Shown here: one piece after another, positions 46,464 to 54,967 of the stretch
Layout: the number at the start of each line of letters is the position of its first letter
How positions within the stretch are numbered: the stretch's first letter is position 1
From: JAMHWF01 sp964371405
GTDB lineage: Bacteria > Pseudomonadota > Gammaproteobacteria > Burkholderiales > Burkholderiaceae_C
NCBI GenBank assembly: GCA_964371405.1
Contig: CAYJLV010000009.1
Coordinates: forward strand, 1-64,000
Length of the DNA stretch: 64,000 bases
Direction: 5' to 3'
Made by a program: the position numbers and the translations under genes
The notes under the pieces: generated by a model
What the model saw: the letters and a program-made list of their open reading frames with translations, nothing else
The model's database searches: none
What the model was told of the DNA's origin: nothing

Positions 46464-46838
46464 ATGACCATGAAGACGTCGCTTCTCGTTCCCGCGGCCG
46501 CCGCGCTGCTGGCCGGCGCACTGCCGCTCGGCGCCGCCGCCCAAGGCATGGCCAAGGACGGCATGCTGGTCGGCCCCAACGGCATGACGCTGTACACCTT
46601 CGACAAGGACGCCGGTGGCAAGAGCACCTGCAACGGCCCCTGCGCGACCAACTGGCCGCCGCTGATGGCCGAGGCCGGCGCCGCGGCCAAGGGCGACTGG
46701 ACCGTCGTCACCCGCGACGACGGCTCCAAGCAGTGGGCCTACAAGGGCAAGCCGCTGTACTTCTGGACCAAGGACCAGAAGGCGGGCGACAAGACGGGCG
46801 ACGGCGTCAACAGCGTCTGGCACGCGGCCAAGCCCTGA
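46464..46838 (+). CDS. Secreted COG4315-type repeat protein
   Basis: 124 residues: signal peptide (LVPAAAALLAGALPLGAAAQ), then two copies of the short secreted repeat: GMLVGPNGMTLYTFDKDAGG ... CNGPCATNWPPLM and DGSKQWAYKGKPLYFWTKDQ. This is the pattern of COG4315 'predicted lipoprotein with conserved Yx(FWY)xxD motif'. The Cys pair in CNGPC is typical. The function is unknown; homologues are periplasmic or secreted and often stress-induced. Tail to tail with the sensor kinase gene, 7 nt apart. Confidence 0.88.
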   Translation: MTMKTSLLVPAAAALLAGALPLGAAAQGMAKDGMLVGPNGMTLYTFDKDAGGKSTCNGPCATNWPPLMAEAGAAAKGDWTVVTRDDGSKQWAYKGKPLYFWTKDQKAGDKTGDGVNSVWHAAKP

Positions 46839-46845
46839 GGCGCAG

Positions 46846-48723
46846 TCAGGCCGCGACGCTGCGCGGCACCGGAAAGCGCAGCGTCAGCGTCGTGCCGCCA
46901 GCCGAGCTGTCGACCTGAACCTCGCCGCCCAACACCTGGGCGCGCCGCCGCATCCCCGGCAGGCCGCGCCCCGGCGGGCGCGCCGCGTCGATGCCGACGC
47001 CGTTGTCGGCGATCGTGACGCGGCACTGGTCGCCTTCGACGGCGAAACGCACGCCGAGGCGGTTCGCGCGGCTGTGGCGGATCGCGTTGGCCAGCGCCTC
47101 CTGCACGAAGCGCAGCAGCTGCAGCGCCGATTCGTCGCTCGGCCGGATCGACGCGAAGGCGTCGTCCAGCCGCCATTCGAGCGCGATGCCGGCGGCCTGC
47201 AGGCGCGGCTCCATGCGGTGGCGCAGGCTGGCGAGCGCGCCTTCGAGGTCGGTGTCGGTGCGGCCGAAGGCGTCGATCGCCAGCCGCATCTCGTCGATCG
47301 CCTCGCGCAGCATGCGCGCCACCTCGGCCGCCTGCACGTTGCCGCGCTCGACGACGACGAGCGACGAGACGAGCTGCGCGCCGAGCCCGTCGTGCATGTC
47401 GTGCATGATGCGCTGGCGCTCGGCGGTGCTCGCCTCGCGCCGCTCGACCTGCGCCAGCCGGCCGTAGTGCTCGGCGAGCTCGCGCTCCCTGGCGGCGAGG
47501 CGCTCCGCGAGCACGGCATTCGCATCCTCGGCGATGCGCAGCGCGCGCACGAAGCGCACCGTCAGCAGCGCGCCGATCGTCACCAGCAGCACCGGCAGCG
47601 CGAGGTGCAGCGTGTAGATGCGCGTCGGTGGCAGCAGGCCGCTGACGGTGGCGTAATCGTTGGCCGCCAGCACGGTGGCGAGCACGACGCCGACCGTGAT
47701 GACGAGCGCGTCGACCGAGCGGGTTCGTTGGCCCCAGCGCGCGAAGGCGACGAGCGCCGCGCCGATGACGAGGAACAGCGGCCCCTGCCACCAGCGATAG
47801 ACGAACTCGTGCCAGCGGCCGTCGCTGGCGACGACGGCGATCGGCCCGGCCACCGCATGCAGCGCGACGGGCGCGATCCAGCGCCGATAGCCGATGCCGG
47901 CGTACTCGAGGAAGAACGCCGCCAGCGTCGCCGTCGCCGCAGCAACGACGAAGAAATGCCCGGCGCGCCACCACCACCAGCTCTCGGCCGGCATCACCTC
48001 GATGCTGTAGTTCAGCGTGCGCAGCGCCCACAGCAGGCTCGAAATGCCGAACAACAGGTAGTAGCGCTCGCTGCGCCGGTACCACCAGATCGACAGGATG
48101 AAGCCGCCGACGATCAGCGCGGTGACGCCGGTGAACTGAGAGCCGTACTGGTCGACCCACTGGCGCGCCTCGGCCTCGGCCTGCAGATCGCTGTCGCGGC
48201 CCAGCAGCAGGTAGGGCACGTCCACCGTGTAGTCGCGGTTGACGAGCTTCAGCTCGAGCCGGTTGCCCTCGGGCAGCAGCAGCGCCGGCGGCAGCGCGAA
48301 GGCGCGTGCGCGGCGCCAGCGCACGCGCTTGAGCGCATCGGCCGCCGGGATCGAGAGCACGGGCGTGCCGTTGAGGTAGAAGACGCCGCCGTCGGTCAGG
48401 CGCGGCACGAAGATCGCCGGCTGCGCCGGCAGCGCCGCGAGGCCGGGCAGGTCCATGCGCAGCCAGAACACGCCGATCGCGTTGCCGTCGTCGCGGTGCA
48501 GGCGCAGCGGCAGACGCACGGGTGCCGCTCGGGCACCTGCGGGCGGCGCATCGGCCGACAGGTCGGCGGCGCCGGCGGGTTCGATGCGCGCGAGCAGCGC
48601 GGCCTGGTCGACGCGCAGCGCGGTGTAAGGGGCCGGCGGGGCGGGCGCGCCCGGCGCCGCTGCAGCGGCAACCAGGGTCGCGGTCAGCAGACTCAGCAGC
48701 GCGACGACCACCCGGGACCGCAT
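46846..48723 (-). CDS. Membrane sensor histidine kinase (HisKA_3 type), orphan
   Basis: 625 residues from ATG 48723, chosen because it begins a signal-like helix (RVVVALLSLLTATLVAAAAA); ATG 48783 is an alternative. A periplasmic beta-rich domain (to about 210) is followed by seven membrane helices, the 7TMR-DISM layout. The HisKA_3 box is ERQRIMHDMHDGLGAQLVSS with the phosphorylated His, and the ATPase part has QEALANAIRHSRA, ITIADNGVGID and GRGLPGMRRRAQVLGG. No NarL-type response regulator lies beside it, so the partner is elsewhere. Confidence 0.9.
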   Translation of the reverse strand: MRSRVVVALLSLLTATLVAAAAAPGAPAPPAPYTALRVDQAALLARIEPAGAADLSADAPPAGARAAPVRLPLRLHRDDGNAIGVFWLRMDLPGLAALPAQPAIFVPRLTDGGVFYLNGTPVLSIPAADALKRVRWRRARAFALPPALLLPEGNRLELKLVNRDYTVDVPYLLLGRDSDLQAEAEARQWVDQYGSQFTGVTALIVGGFILSIWWYRRSERYYLLFGISSLLWALRTLNYSIEVMPAESWWWWRAGHFFVVAAATATLAAFFLEYAGIGYRRWIAPVALHAVAGPIAVVASDGRWHEFVYRWWQGPLFLVIGAALVAFARWGQRTRSVDALVITVGVVLATVLAANDYATVSGLLPPTRIYTLHLALPVLLVTIGALLTVRFVRALRIAEDANAVLAERLAARERELAEHYGRLAQVERREASTAERQRIMHDMHDGLGAQLVSSLVVVERGNVQAAEVARMLREAIDEMRLAIDAFGRTDTDLEGALASLRHRMEPRLQAAGIALEWRLDDAFASIRPSDESALQLLRFVQEALANAIRHSRANRLGVRFAVEGDQCRVTIADNGVGIDAARPPGRGLPGMRRRAQVLGGEVQVDSSAGGTTLTLRFPVPRSVAA

Positions 48724-48958
48724 GCGCACGCACGACGGCGCGCCGCGTCGTCCCGCGCCCGGGGAGGCTGCCGCCGTGTCCATGATGTCGCGTGCAGCAT
48801 GCGCCTGCCCCGCGCCGGCCGCAAGTCGCTGTCGCCCGCAGCTTGCGCGCCGCCGCACGCAGCGCGAGACCTTGGCCCGGCGCCTTGATACCCGTCAACG
48901 CCCGGACGGTGCGCCGCGGCGAAGATGATCGCCTTCATTCAGGCCACAGGGAGACCCG

Positions 48959-49339
48959 ATGTCGCTGTTCCACGCCGTCGTCTGGACCGACCACCAATCC
49001 GCGCAGGTGCTGCAATTCGACGCCGAGCACGTGCTTGCGCAGAAGGTGCGCGCGCACACCCACCACACGGCGCAGCACGGCAGCACGGTGCGCACGCAGC
49101 ACGAGTTCTTCGGGGCTCTCTGCGACGCGCTCGACGGCATCGCCGAAGTGCTCGTCACCGGCTCGCACGATGCGACGGCCGACTTCCGCCATTACGCCGA
49201 CAAGCACCGGCCCGAGGTGGCCAAGCGCATCGTCGGCTACGAAGTCGTCGACCACCCGAGCCAGAACCAGCTCGTCGCGCTGGCGCGCAAGTACTTCCTG
49301 AAGTACGACCGCATGGCCGGCACGCCGACGCCGACCTGA
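48959..49339 (+). CDS. Small protein of the eRF1-like 'translational machinery' group
   Basis: 126 residues, His-rich, soluble: MSLFHAVVWTDHQSAQVLQF, TQHEFFGALCDALDGIAEVL, and VTGSHDATADFRHYADKHRP followed by RIVGYEVVDHPSQNQLVALA. It resembles bacterial proteins with the eRF1/Pelota central-domain or host-attachment fold; that placement is from memory of similar sequences. The role is unproven. It is divergent from the sensor kinase and has GGGAGA upstream of ATG 48959. Confidence 0.7.
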   Translation: MSLFHAVVWTDHQSAQVLQFDAEHVLAQKVRAHTHHTAQHGSTVRTQHEFFGALCDALDGIAEVLVTGSHDATADFRHYADKHRPEVAKRIVGYEVVDHPSQNQLVALARKYFLKYDRMAGTPTPT

Positions 49340-49709
49340 GCTTCAGCGGCCCGGCGCCGGGAGGCAGAGCCGGCCCGAAGCAGCGGCTCGCGCTCCACGC
49401 CCGACCCAGGCCCAGGTCGGATCCTCCGGCCCGAGCAGGCGCCAGGGGCGCAACGCCAGCGCCACGTCCAGCGCGGCGGCTGCGACCAGCGCAAGGGCGG
49501 CGTTCATCGCGCCGGAGCGGCGCCTGCGGTGCGGTGCAACCGGTCCATGCCGCACTCGCGGCAAGGCGCGTATCCGGAAGTCGCTCGTCGGCAACGCCAT
49601 CGCGCTGCGCGCCGTGCGATTTGTGCGCCGGGACGCGTTCGGTCACGCCGTTGTCATATGGTTGTGACGCGCGCGTGTCAGTCTCGCCGCACCAACCGGA
49701 GGGAGGATC
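49340..49709. other. 370-nt spacer with a doubtful 54-codon frame
   Basis: A minus-strand frame from ATG 49507 to 49343 could encode a short membrane peptide (MNAALALVAAAALDVALALR). It has no good ribosome site and no recognised family, so I do not call it. The right end (around 49650-49700) is less GC-rich and carries GGAGGGAGG before the next start. Confidence 0.4.
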
Positions 49710-51554
49710 ATGACGTCATCGACTGCGCCCGCAGTGGGCGCCGCCGCGTCCGCGAGCAACGTGCGCGAACTGATCGCGCTGCGCGTGCTGCAGCCGCATT
49801 TCCAGCCGATCGTCGAACTGGCCGACGGCGCCGTCTACGGCCACGAATCGCTGATTCGCACGCCGCCGGGCAGCCGCTGGCGGTCCCCCGACGAGCTGTT
49901 CGCTGCCGCGCGCCTGGAAGGGGCCGCGATCGAGCTGGAGATCGAGTGCATGCGACTGGCGCTGAGCGCCTGGACCGTCAACGGCGGGTCGGGTCGACTG
50001 TTTCTCAACCTGAGCGCCGCGGCGCTGGTGGCTGTGCTCGCGCAGCGCGAGCTCGAATCGATCATGACGCTGTCGCGCAGCGCATCGATCGCCCCCGAAG
50101 GCGTCGTCATCGAGCTCACCGAGCACGAGCACGTGCGTGACTTCGATGCGCTGGCGACGGCTGTCGGCCGCCTGCGCCGGCACAAGGTCAAGCTCGCGCT
50201 GGACGACTTCGGCGACGGCCGCTCGAGCCTGCGCCTGTGGTCCGAGCTCAAGCCCGAGATCGTCAAGGTCGACAAGTACTTCACCCGCGATCTGCGCAAG
50301 CACCCCGAGAAGCTGCAGACGCTGCGCGCGCTGCAGCAGATCTCGCAGACGCTCGGCGCGGCACTCGTCGCCGAGGGCATCGAGACACTCGACGATCTGC
50401 ACCTGGTGCGCGACCTCGGCATCCGCTTCGGCCAGGGCTGGGCGCTCGGCAGGCCGCAGGCCGATCCCCACCGCGCCGCGCCGGGCCCCGCGCTGGAGAC
50501 GATTCGAAGCCGCGACGTCGCCGTCTTTCCGGAGCGCCGCCGCGCCGCGCAGCAGCGCGCCAGCGCGCGCACGCTGCTGCGCGAAGTCGAGCCGACGCCG
50601 TCGACGACGACGAACCAGGAGCTGTTCGACCGCTTCGCCCGCGACGAATCGCTGGCCGCGATCGCGGTCGTCGACGACGGCCGTCCGATCGGGTTGATCG
50701 GCCGGCAGCGCTTCGTCGACCGCTATGCCAAGCCGTACTTCCGCGAGCTGCACGGCCGCGAGCCGTGCACGCTGCTGGCGAACCCGACGCCGCGACTGGT
50801 CGAGATCCACGCTGGGATCGACGAGCTGACGGCCGTACTCACGTCCGACGATCAGCGCTATCTCGGCGACGGCATCGTCATCACGGAAAACGGCTGCTAT
50901 CGCGGCCTCGCGACCGGGGAGGACCTGGTGCGCATCGTCACCGAGTCGCGCATCGAGGCCGCACGTCACGCCAATCCGCTGACCCTGCTGCCCGGCAACA
51001 TTCCGCTGACGCAGCACATCCAGCGCCTGCTGACGGCCGGCCGCGACTTCGCTGCCTGCTACAGCGACCTGAATCACTTCAAGCCGTTCAACGACCAGTA
51101 CGGCTATTGGCGTGGCGACGAGATGCTGCTGCTGGCCGGGCGCTGCATCGCGGCCCATGCCGACCCGCAGCGCGATTTCGTCGGTCACGTCGGCGGCGAC
51201 GACTTCGTCGTGCTGTTCCAGAGCGACGACTGGCAGCAGCGCGCGCTCGCGGCCATCGACGGCTTCAACCGCGAAGCCATGGCCTTGTACGACCCCGAGG
51301 TGCGAACGGCCGGAGGCGTGATGGCCGAGGATCGCCACGGCGTGATGCGCTTCCATCCGTTGACGACGATGAGCATCGGCGCCGTGCAGGTGCCGGCCGG
51401 CGGCGCGACGGCGCGGCCGGAGGACGTCGCCAACGCGGCGGCGCGCGCCAAGCGCCGCGCCAAGTCCAACGGCGTCGGCCTGTACCTGCTCGACGCGCCC
51501 GGTTGGGCGAATACGGGCTCTCAAGGAAACGCCGGGTCGCCCCAAGTTCCTTGA
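49710..51554 (+). CDS. EAL-CBS-GGDEF cyclic-di-GMP signalling protein
   Basis: 614 residues. EAL domain first (about 20-265): variant HESLIR for the EAL motif, but the other metal and catalytic residues are visible in FLNLSAAAL, VIELTEHEH, LALDDFGDG, IVKVDKYF, VAEGIET and GIRFGQGW. A CBS pair follows (about 300-425), with AAIAVVDDGRPIGLIGR. Then a GGDEF domain (about 435-600): SDLNHFKPFNDQYGYWRGDE and GHVGGDDFVVLF, where GGDDF replaces GGDEF and no RxxD inhibitory site is seen. Likely a phosphodiesterase with a regulatory, perhaps GTP-sensing, GGDEF part. Confidence 0.9.
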   Translation: MTSSTAPAVGAAASASNVRELIALRVLQPHFQPIVELADGAVYGHESLIRTPPGSRWRSPDELFAAARLEGAAIELEIECMRLALSAWTVNGGSGRLFLNLSAAALVAVLAQRELESIMTLSRSASIAPEGVVIELTEHEHVRDFDALATAVGRLRRHKVKLALDDFGDGRSSLRLWSELKPEIVKVDKYFTRDLRKHPEKLQTLRALQQISQTLGAALVAEGIETLDDLHLVRDLGIRFGQGWALGRPQADPHRAAPGPALETIRSRDVAVFPERRRAAQQRASARTLLREVEPTPSTTTNQELFDRFARDESLAAIAVVDDGRPIGLIGRQRFVDRYAKPYFRELHGREPCTLLANPTPRLVEIHAGIDELTAVLTSDDQRYLGDGIVITENGCYRGLATGEDLVRIVTESRIEAARHANPLTLLPGNIPLTQHIQRLLTAGRDFAACYSDLNHFKPFNDQYGYWRGDEMLLLAGRCIAAHADPQRDFVGHVGGDDFVVLFQSDDWQQRALAAIDGFNREAMALYDPEVRTAGGVMAEDRHGVMRFHPLTTMSIGAVQVPAGGATARPEDVANAAARAKRRAKSNGVGLYLLDAPGWANTGSQGNAGSPQVP

Positions 51555-51568
51555 CTCCCGCCGGGGGG

Positions 51569-51586
51569 CGGGCTGGGCGCAGCCCG
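51569..51586. terminator. Hairpin between convergent genes
   Basis: 7-bp stem CGGGCTG/CAGCCCG with GGCG loop, in a GC-rich element resembling the dispersed repeat family. It lies in the 45 nt between the stops of the EAL-GGDEF gene and the MgtE-like gene and could end both transcripts. Confidence 0.5.
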
Positions 51587-51599
51587 GCCCTGGGGGCGC

Positions 51600-52574
51600 T
51601 CAGAGCACGATCGCCGACACGCAGCCGAAATAGATCAACAGGCTCAGTACGTCCTGCACGATCGTCGCCAGCGGCCCGCTGCCGTAGGCCGGGTCGGTGC
51701 CCAGGCGCCCGAGCAGCCACGGCAGCATCAGGCCGAGCACCGAGGCGATCAGGCTCGCTGCGCCGAGCGCCAGCGTCACAGCGCTCGCCAGCCGAACGTC
51801 GCCGAACGCGAGCCAGACCATCGGGAACGCCAGCGCCATCAGCACCAGGCCGATCAGCAGCCCGGTGCGCAGCTCGCCGCCGATCAGGCTGCCGATTCCG
51901 CCGTGCGCGAGCGACAGGCCGCGCACGGCGACGGCCTCGCTTTGCGTGCCTATCGCGTCGGCCAGGTAAACGAGGCCCGGCACGAAGAAGGCGAGCGCCG
52001 GCTTGGCGGCGAGCGCCGACTCGAAGCGCGTGACGACGAAGGTCGCGACCATGCTGCCGCCCAGGCCGACGACGAGCCACGGCAGGCGGTGGCGCGCGCG
52101 CCGCAGCGGTGCGGCCTCGATCGCCTGGCGCGCCTGCTCCGTTTCGCGCGTGATGCCCGCGAGGCGGTGCAGATCTTCGACGTGCTCGCGGCGCAGGATG
52201 TCCATCAACCGGGCCGGACCGACGACGCCGGCCAGCCGGCCGCCCTCGTCGACCACCGGCAGCGCCGCCACGCCGTGATGCAGCGCGACCGACGCCATGC
52301 GCTCCTGGTCGGTGCCGGGCAGGACGTGCGGGGCGTCGCGGCGCGCGGCGCGGTCGAGCGCGGCGTCGTCGGGCAGCGCCAGCAGCTCCTGCGGCGTCAG
52401 CGTGCCGAGCAGGCGCTCGTGCTCGTCGACGACGCACACCAGGTCCCAGCCGGTGCGCGCCTCGCGGCACAGCCGCTCGCGCAGCGCGCCGGCGCTGTCG
52501 CCGCGCGTTGCGACGACGGCATGCGGGCCGACGTGATCGGCGGAGGTTTCGCGGTTCCGGGTGGCAGGCGACAT
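51600..52574 (-). CDS. MgtE-type magnesium transporter lacking the N domain
   Basis: 324 residues. It starts almost at the CBS pair (GWDLVCVVDEHERLLGTLTP; GVAALPVVDEGGRLAGVVG) and continues into five MgtE membrane helices (around 165-324), with WLVVGLGGSMVATFVVTRFE, the pore-type FVPGLVYLADAIGTQSEAVA and GGELRTGLLIGLVLMALAFP. The superhelical N domain (about 130 residues in full-length MgtE) is missing, so Mg gating may differ. ATG 52574; an in-frame ATG at 52640 would add only Pro/Arg-rich residues. No Mg riboswitch was seen upstream. Confidence 0.88.
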   Translation of the reverse strand: MSPATRNRETSADHVGPHAVVATRGDSAGALRERLCREARTGWDLVCVVDEHERLLGTLTPQELLALPDDAALDRAARRDAPHVLPGTDQERMASVALHHGVAALPVVDEGGRLAGVVGPARLMDILRREHVEDLHRLAGITRETEQARQAIEAAPLRRARHRLPWLVVGLGGSMVATFVVTRFESALAAKPALAFFVPGLVYLADAIGTQSEAVAVRGLSLAHGGIGSLIGGELRTGLLIGLVLMALAFPMVWLAFGDVRLASAVTLALGAASLIASVLGLMLPWLLGRLGTDPAYGSGPLATIVQDVLSLLIYFGCVSAIVL

Positions 52575-52696
52575 GGTCGGGTGCGGTGGCGGCGGCGTGC
52601 CGATTCTGCGGCCGGGGCGCCGTGCGTGGGGCGCCCGCAACGCGCGACGGCGCTTCGGCTAAGCTGCCTCGCGGGTGCCCGGCTGCGGGAGGCGGT

Positions 52697-54173
52697 TTGC
52701 ACGAGATCGAGCTGAAGTTCGTCGTCCCGCCCGAGCGCGCGGCGGCGGTCGAGCGCGCGATGCGCGCCGCCGGTGCACGGCGGCTGCGCCTCGTCGCGCA
52801 CTATCACGACACCGCCGGCGGCAACTTGGCGCGTCACGGCATCGCGCTCAGGCTGCGGCGCGAAGGCCGCTCGTGGGTGCAGACCGTCAAGGCGGCCGGC
52901 ACGAACCGCGTCGCCCGCATCGAGCACAACGTCGTGCTCGGCCGCGCGGCGGGCGCCGCGCCGGCGATCGACGTACCGCCACGACGGCAGCGCCGCCGAG
53001 GCGCTGCTGCGCGTCGCGCTCGAAGCGGCGGGCGGCCTCGAAGCGCCGCTGCTGCCGCGCTACGGTGTCGAGGTGCAGCGGCTGATCGTCGACGTCGCGT
53101 TGCCCGGGGCCGTCGTCGAAGTCGCGCTCGACCAGGGCCGGCTCGTTGCCGGCGAGCACACGGCGCCGCTGTGCGAAGTCGAGTACGAGCTGAAGTCGGG
53201 CGACGCGACCGTGCTCTCCGTGCTGGCGCGGCGTGCCGTCGACGACCACGGCCTGTGGCTGAGCGTCGTCTCGAAAGCCGAGCAGGCCGAGCGGCTGCTG
53301 CGGACCGACGACGCGGCCGCGTCGCCGCCCGCCCGCTCGCAACCGCCGGTGCTGCAACGCGCGATGACGGGCAGCGCACTGGCGCGCGCCGTCGTGCAGT
53401 CCTGCCTCGATCCGATGCTTGCCAACGCGAGCGAGATCGCAGCCGGCCGCGGCAGCGAGGAACACGTGCACCAGTTGCGCGTCGCGATCCGGCGCCTGCG
53501 CACTGCGATGCGCGAGCTCGGTGCGCTCGACCGCGGCATCGATGCCGAGTGGGAGGCGCCGCTCGTCGCGACGTTCCGCCGCCTCGGCGAATGGCGCGAC
53601 ACGGCCACCGTGATGGCAGCGGTGCAGCCGCTGCTCGCGGCTGCCGGCGCGCCGCCGCTGCCCCTGCCGGCGCCGAGCGGCGACCCCGGCGACGCGGTGC
53701 GCGATGCCGAATTCCAGCACGTGCTGCTGGCGCTGATCGGCTATGTGCTCGGTCGCGGCGACGCCGGGCCCGGGCTCGCGCCCGACGCCGTGCGCGCCCA
53801 CCTGCGCGATCGGCTGAAGAAGCTGCACCGCAGCGTCGCGCGCGACGGGCGCCGCTTCCAGCGCCTCGACGAGACCGCGCAGCACCGCGTGCGCAAGCGG
53901 CTCAAGCGGCTGCGCTACCTCGCGGAGTTCGTGTCGGCGCTGTACCCGCCGGCTGAGGTCGAGCGCTACCTCCGGCAGCTGCGGCCGGCGCAGGATGCGC
54001 TCGGCCTGCACAACGACACCCTCGTCGCGCAACGTGCCTACGAGCAGGCCGCGCGCGCCGGCGCGGCCGAGGCCTGGTTCGCCGCCGGCTGGCTCAAGGC
54101 GCATGAGGAGAAGACGGCGCGCGCCTGCTGCAAGGCGCTGAGCCGCGTCGCCGCCGCGGCGGCGTTCTGGTAG
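52697..54173 (+). pseudogene. CYTH-CHAD domain protein gene with a one-base frameshift
   Basis: TTG 52697 behind GGGAGG opens a CYTH domain (HEIELKFVVPPERAAAVERA, an ExExK motif; GIALRLRREGRSWVQTVKAA). The frame breaks after AAPAID: an extra G at 52973 shifts the reading, and the next frame continues seamlessly with YRHDGSAAEALLRVALEA, the end of CYTH (CEVEYELKSGD), and a His-rich CHAD domain (EEHVHQLRVAIRRLRTAMRE; HRVRKRLKRLRYLAEF). Removing one base restores about 491 residues. CYTH cleaves triphosphates; CHAD binds polyphosphate. It may be a sequencing error rather than a true pseudogene. Confidence 0.85.
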
Positions 54174-54196
54174 CGGGCGACGTTGCGCGCGCGGCG

Positions 54197-54967
54197 TCAC
54201 GCCCCCGTGACGCGCGGCGTCGCATCCACCCATTCGGCGATGCACGCCGCGAGCCAGGCACCGTCGTCGAGCGGCAGGTCGTGGCCCGCGCCCGGGTGCA
54301 CGACGAGGCTTGCGCCCCATCGCTCGGCCAGCGCGCGCGAACAGCGCGCGTCGACCAGCCGGTCGCCCTCGCTGCACGCCACGAGCACCGGCAGCCCCGG
54401 CGTCGCGCCGGCGTCGCGGCAGCGCGCCGCGGCGACGAACTGGCGCAGCGTGTTCGCCGCGGAGACCGGGCGCCGGCGGCGGATCGCGACCCAGTCGTCG
54501 AGCACGCCGGCGTGGTGTCGCGGCGTCGCGCTCGTGAGATCGAGCACGGCGTGCTCGGCGCGTTGCGCGTCGCGCGCACCGAGCACGCGCAGCAGCGCCG
54601 GCAGTGCGGCCGGCCGCAGCCGCCGGTGCCACGCGCCGTGTGGCCGCAGGCTGGTGTTGACGAGCACGCAGCGCTCGACTTCGCCGGGCCAGTGCGTCGC
54701 CCAGGCCGCGGCGACCATGCCGCCGAGCGACAGTCCGAGCAGCCGCAGCGGCGGCGCGATGCCTTGCCGCTGCAACTCGGCGCGACAGGCAGCGGCGATG
54801 GTCTCGACGCGCCACGGGCTGCGCTCGTCGCGCCGCTCGCCCGCGCCCGGCAGGTCGAGCGCGACGACGCGCGCCTCGGGCCATGCCTGCGCCAGTTGCA
54901 CCGGGAACGGGCCCCAGTGTCCGGCCTCGCGCGTCAGGCCGCGCAGCAGCACCCAGGGAGCCGTCAT
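54197..54967 (-). CDS. Alpha/beta hydrolase, third gene of the acyltransferase operon
   Basis: 256 residues, cytoplasmic. WVLLRGLTREAGHWGPFPVQ at the N-terminus, nucleophile elbow LGLSLGGMVAAAWA (Ser near 97), acid in CSEGDRLVDARCSRALAER and catalytic His in HPGAGHDLPLDDGAWLA. It belongs to the broad BioH/esterase-like group. Its ATG overlaps the stop of the M14 gene by four bases (ATGA), which implies coupled translation and a shared pathway. Substrate unknown. Confidence 0.88.
   Translation of the reverse strand: MTAPWVLLRGLTREAGHWGPFPVQLAQAWPEARVVALDLPGAGERRDERSPWRVETIAAACRAELQRQGIAPPLRLLGLSLGGMVAAAWATHWPGEVERCVLVNTSLRPHGAWHRRLRPAALPALLRVLGARDAQRAEHAVLDLTSATPRHHAGVLDDWVAIRRRRPVSAANTLRQFVAAARCRDAGATPGLPVLVACSEGDRLVDARCSRALAERWGASLVVHPGAGHDLPLDDGAWLAACIAEWVDATPRVTGA

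Noticed and set aside
49343..49507. Minus-strand 54-codon frame with one hydrophobic stretch
   Set aside because: No ribosome site, no homology I recognise, and Ala/Leu-rich peptides arise easily from this base composition.
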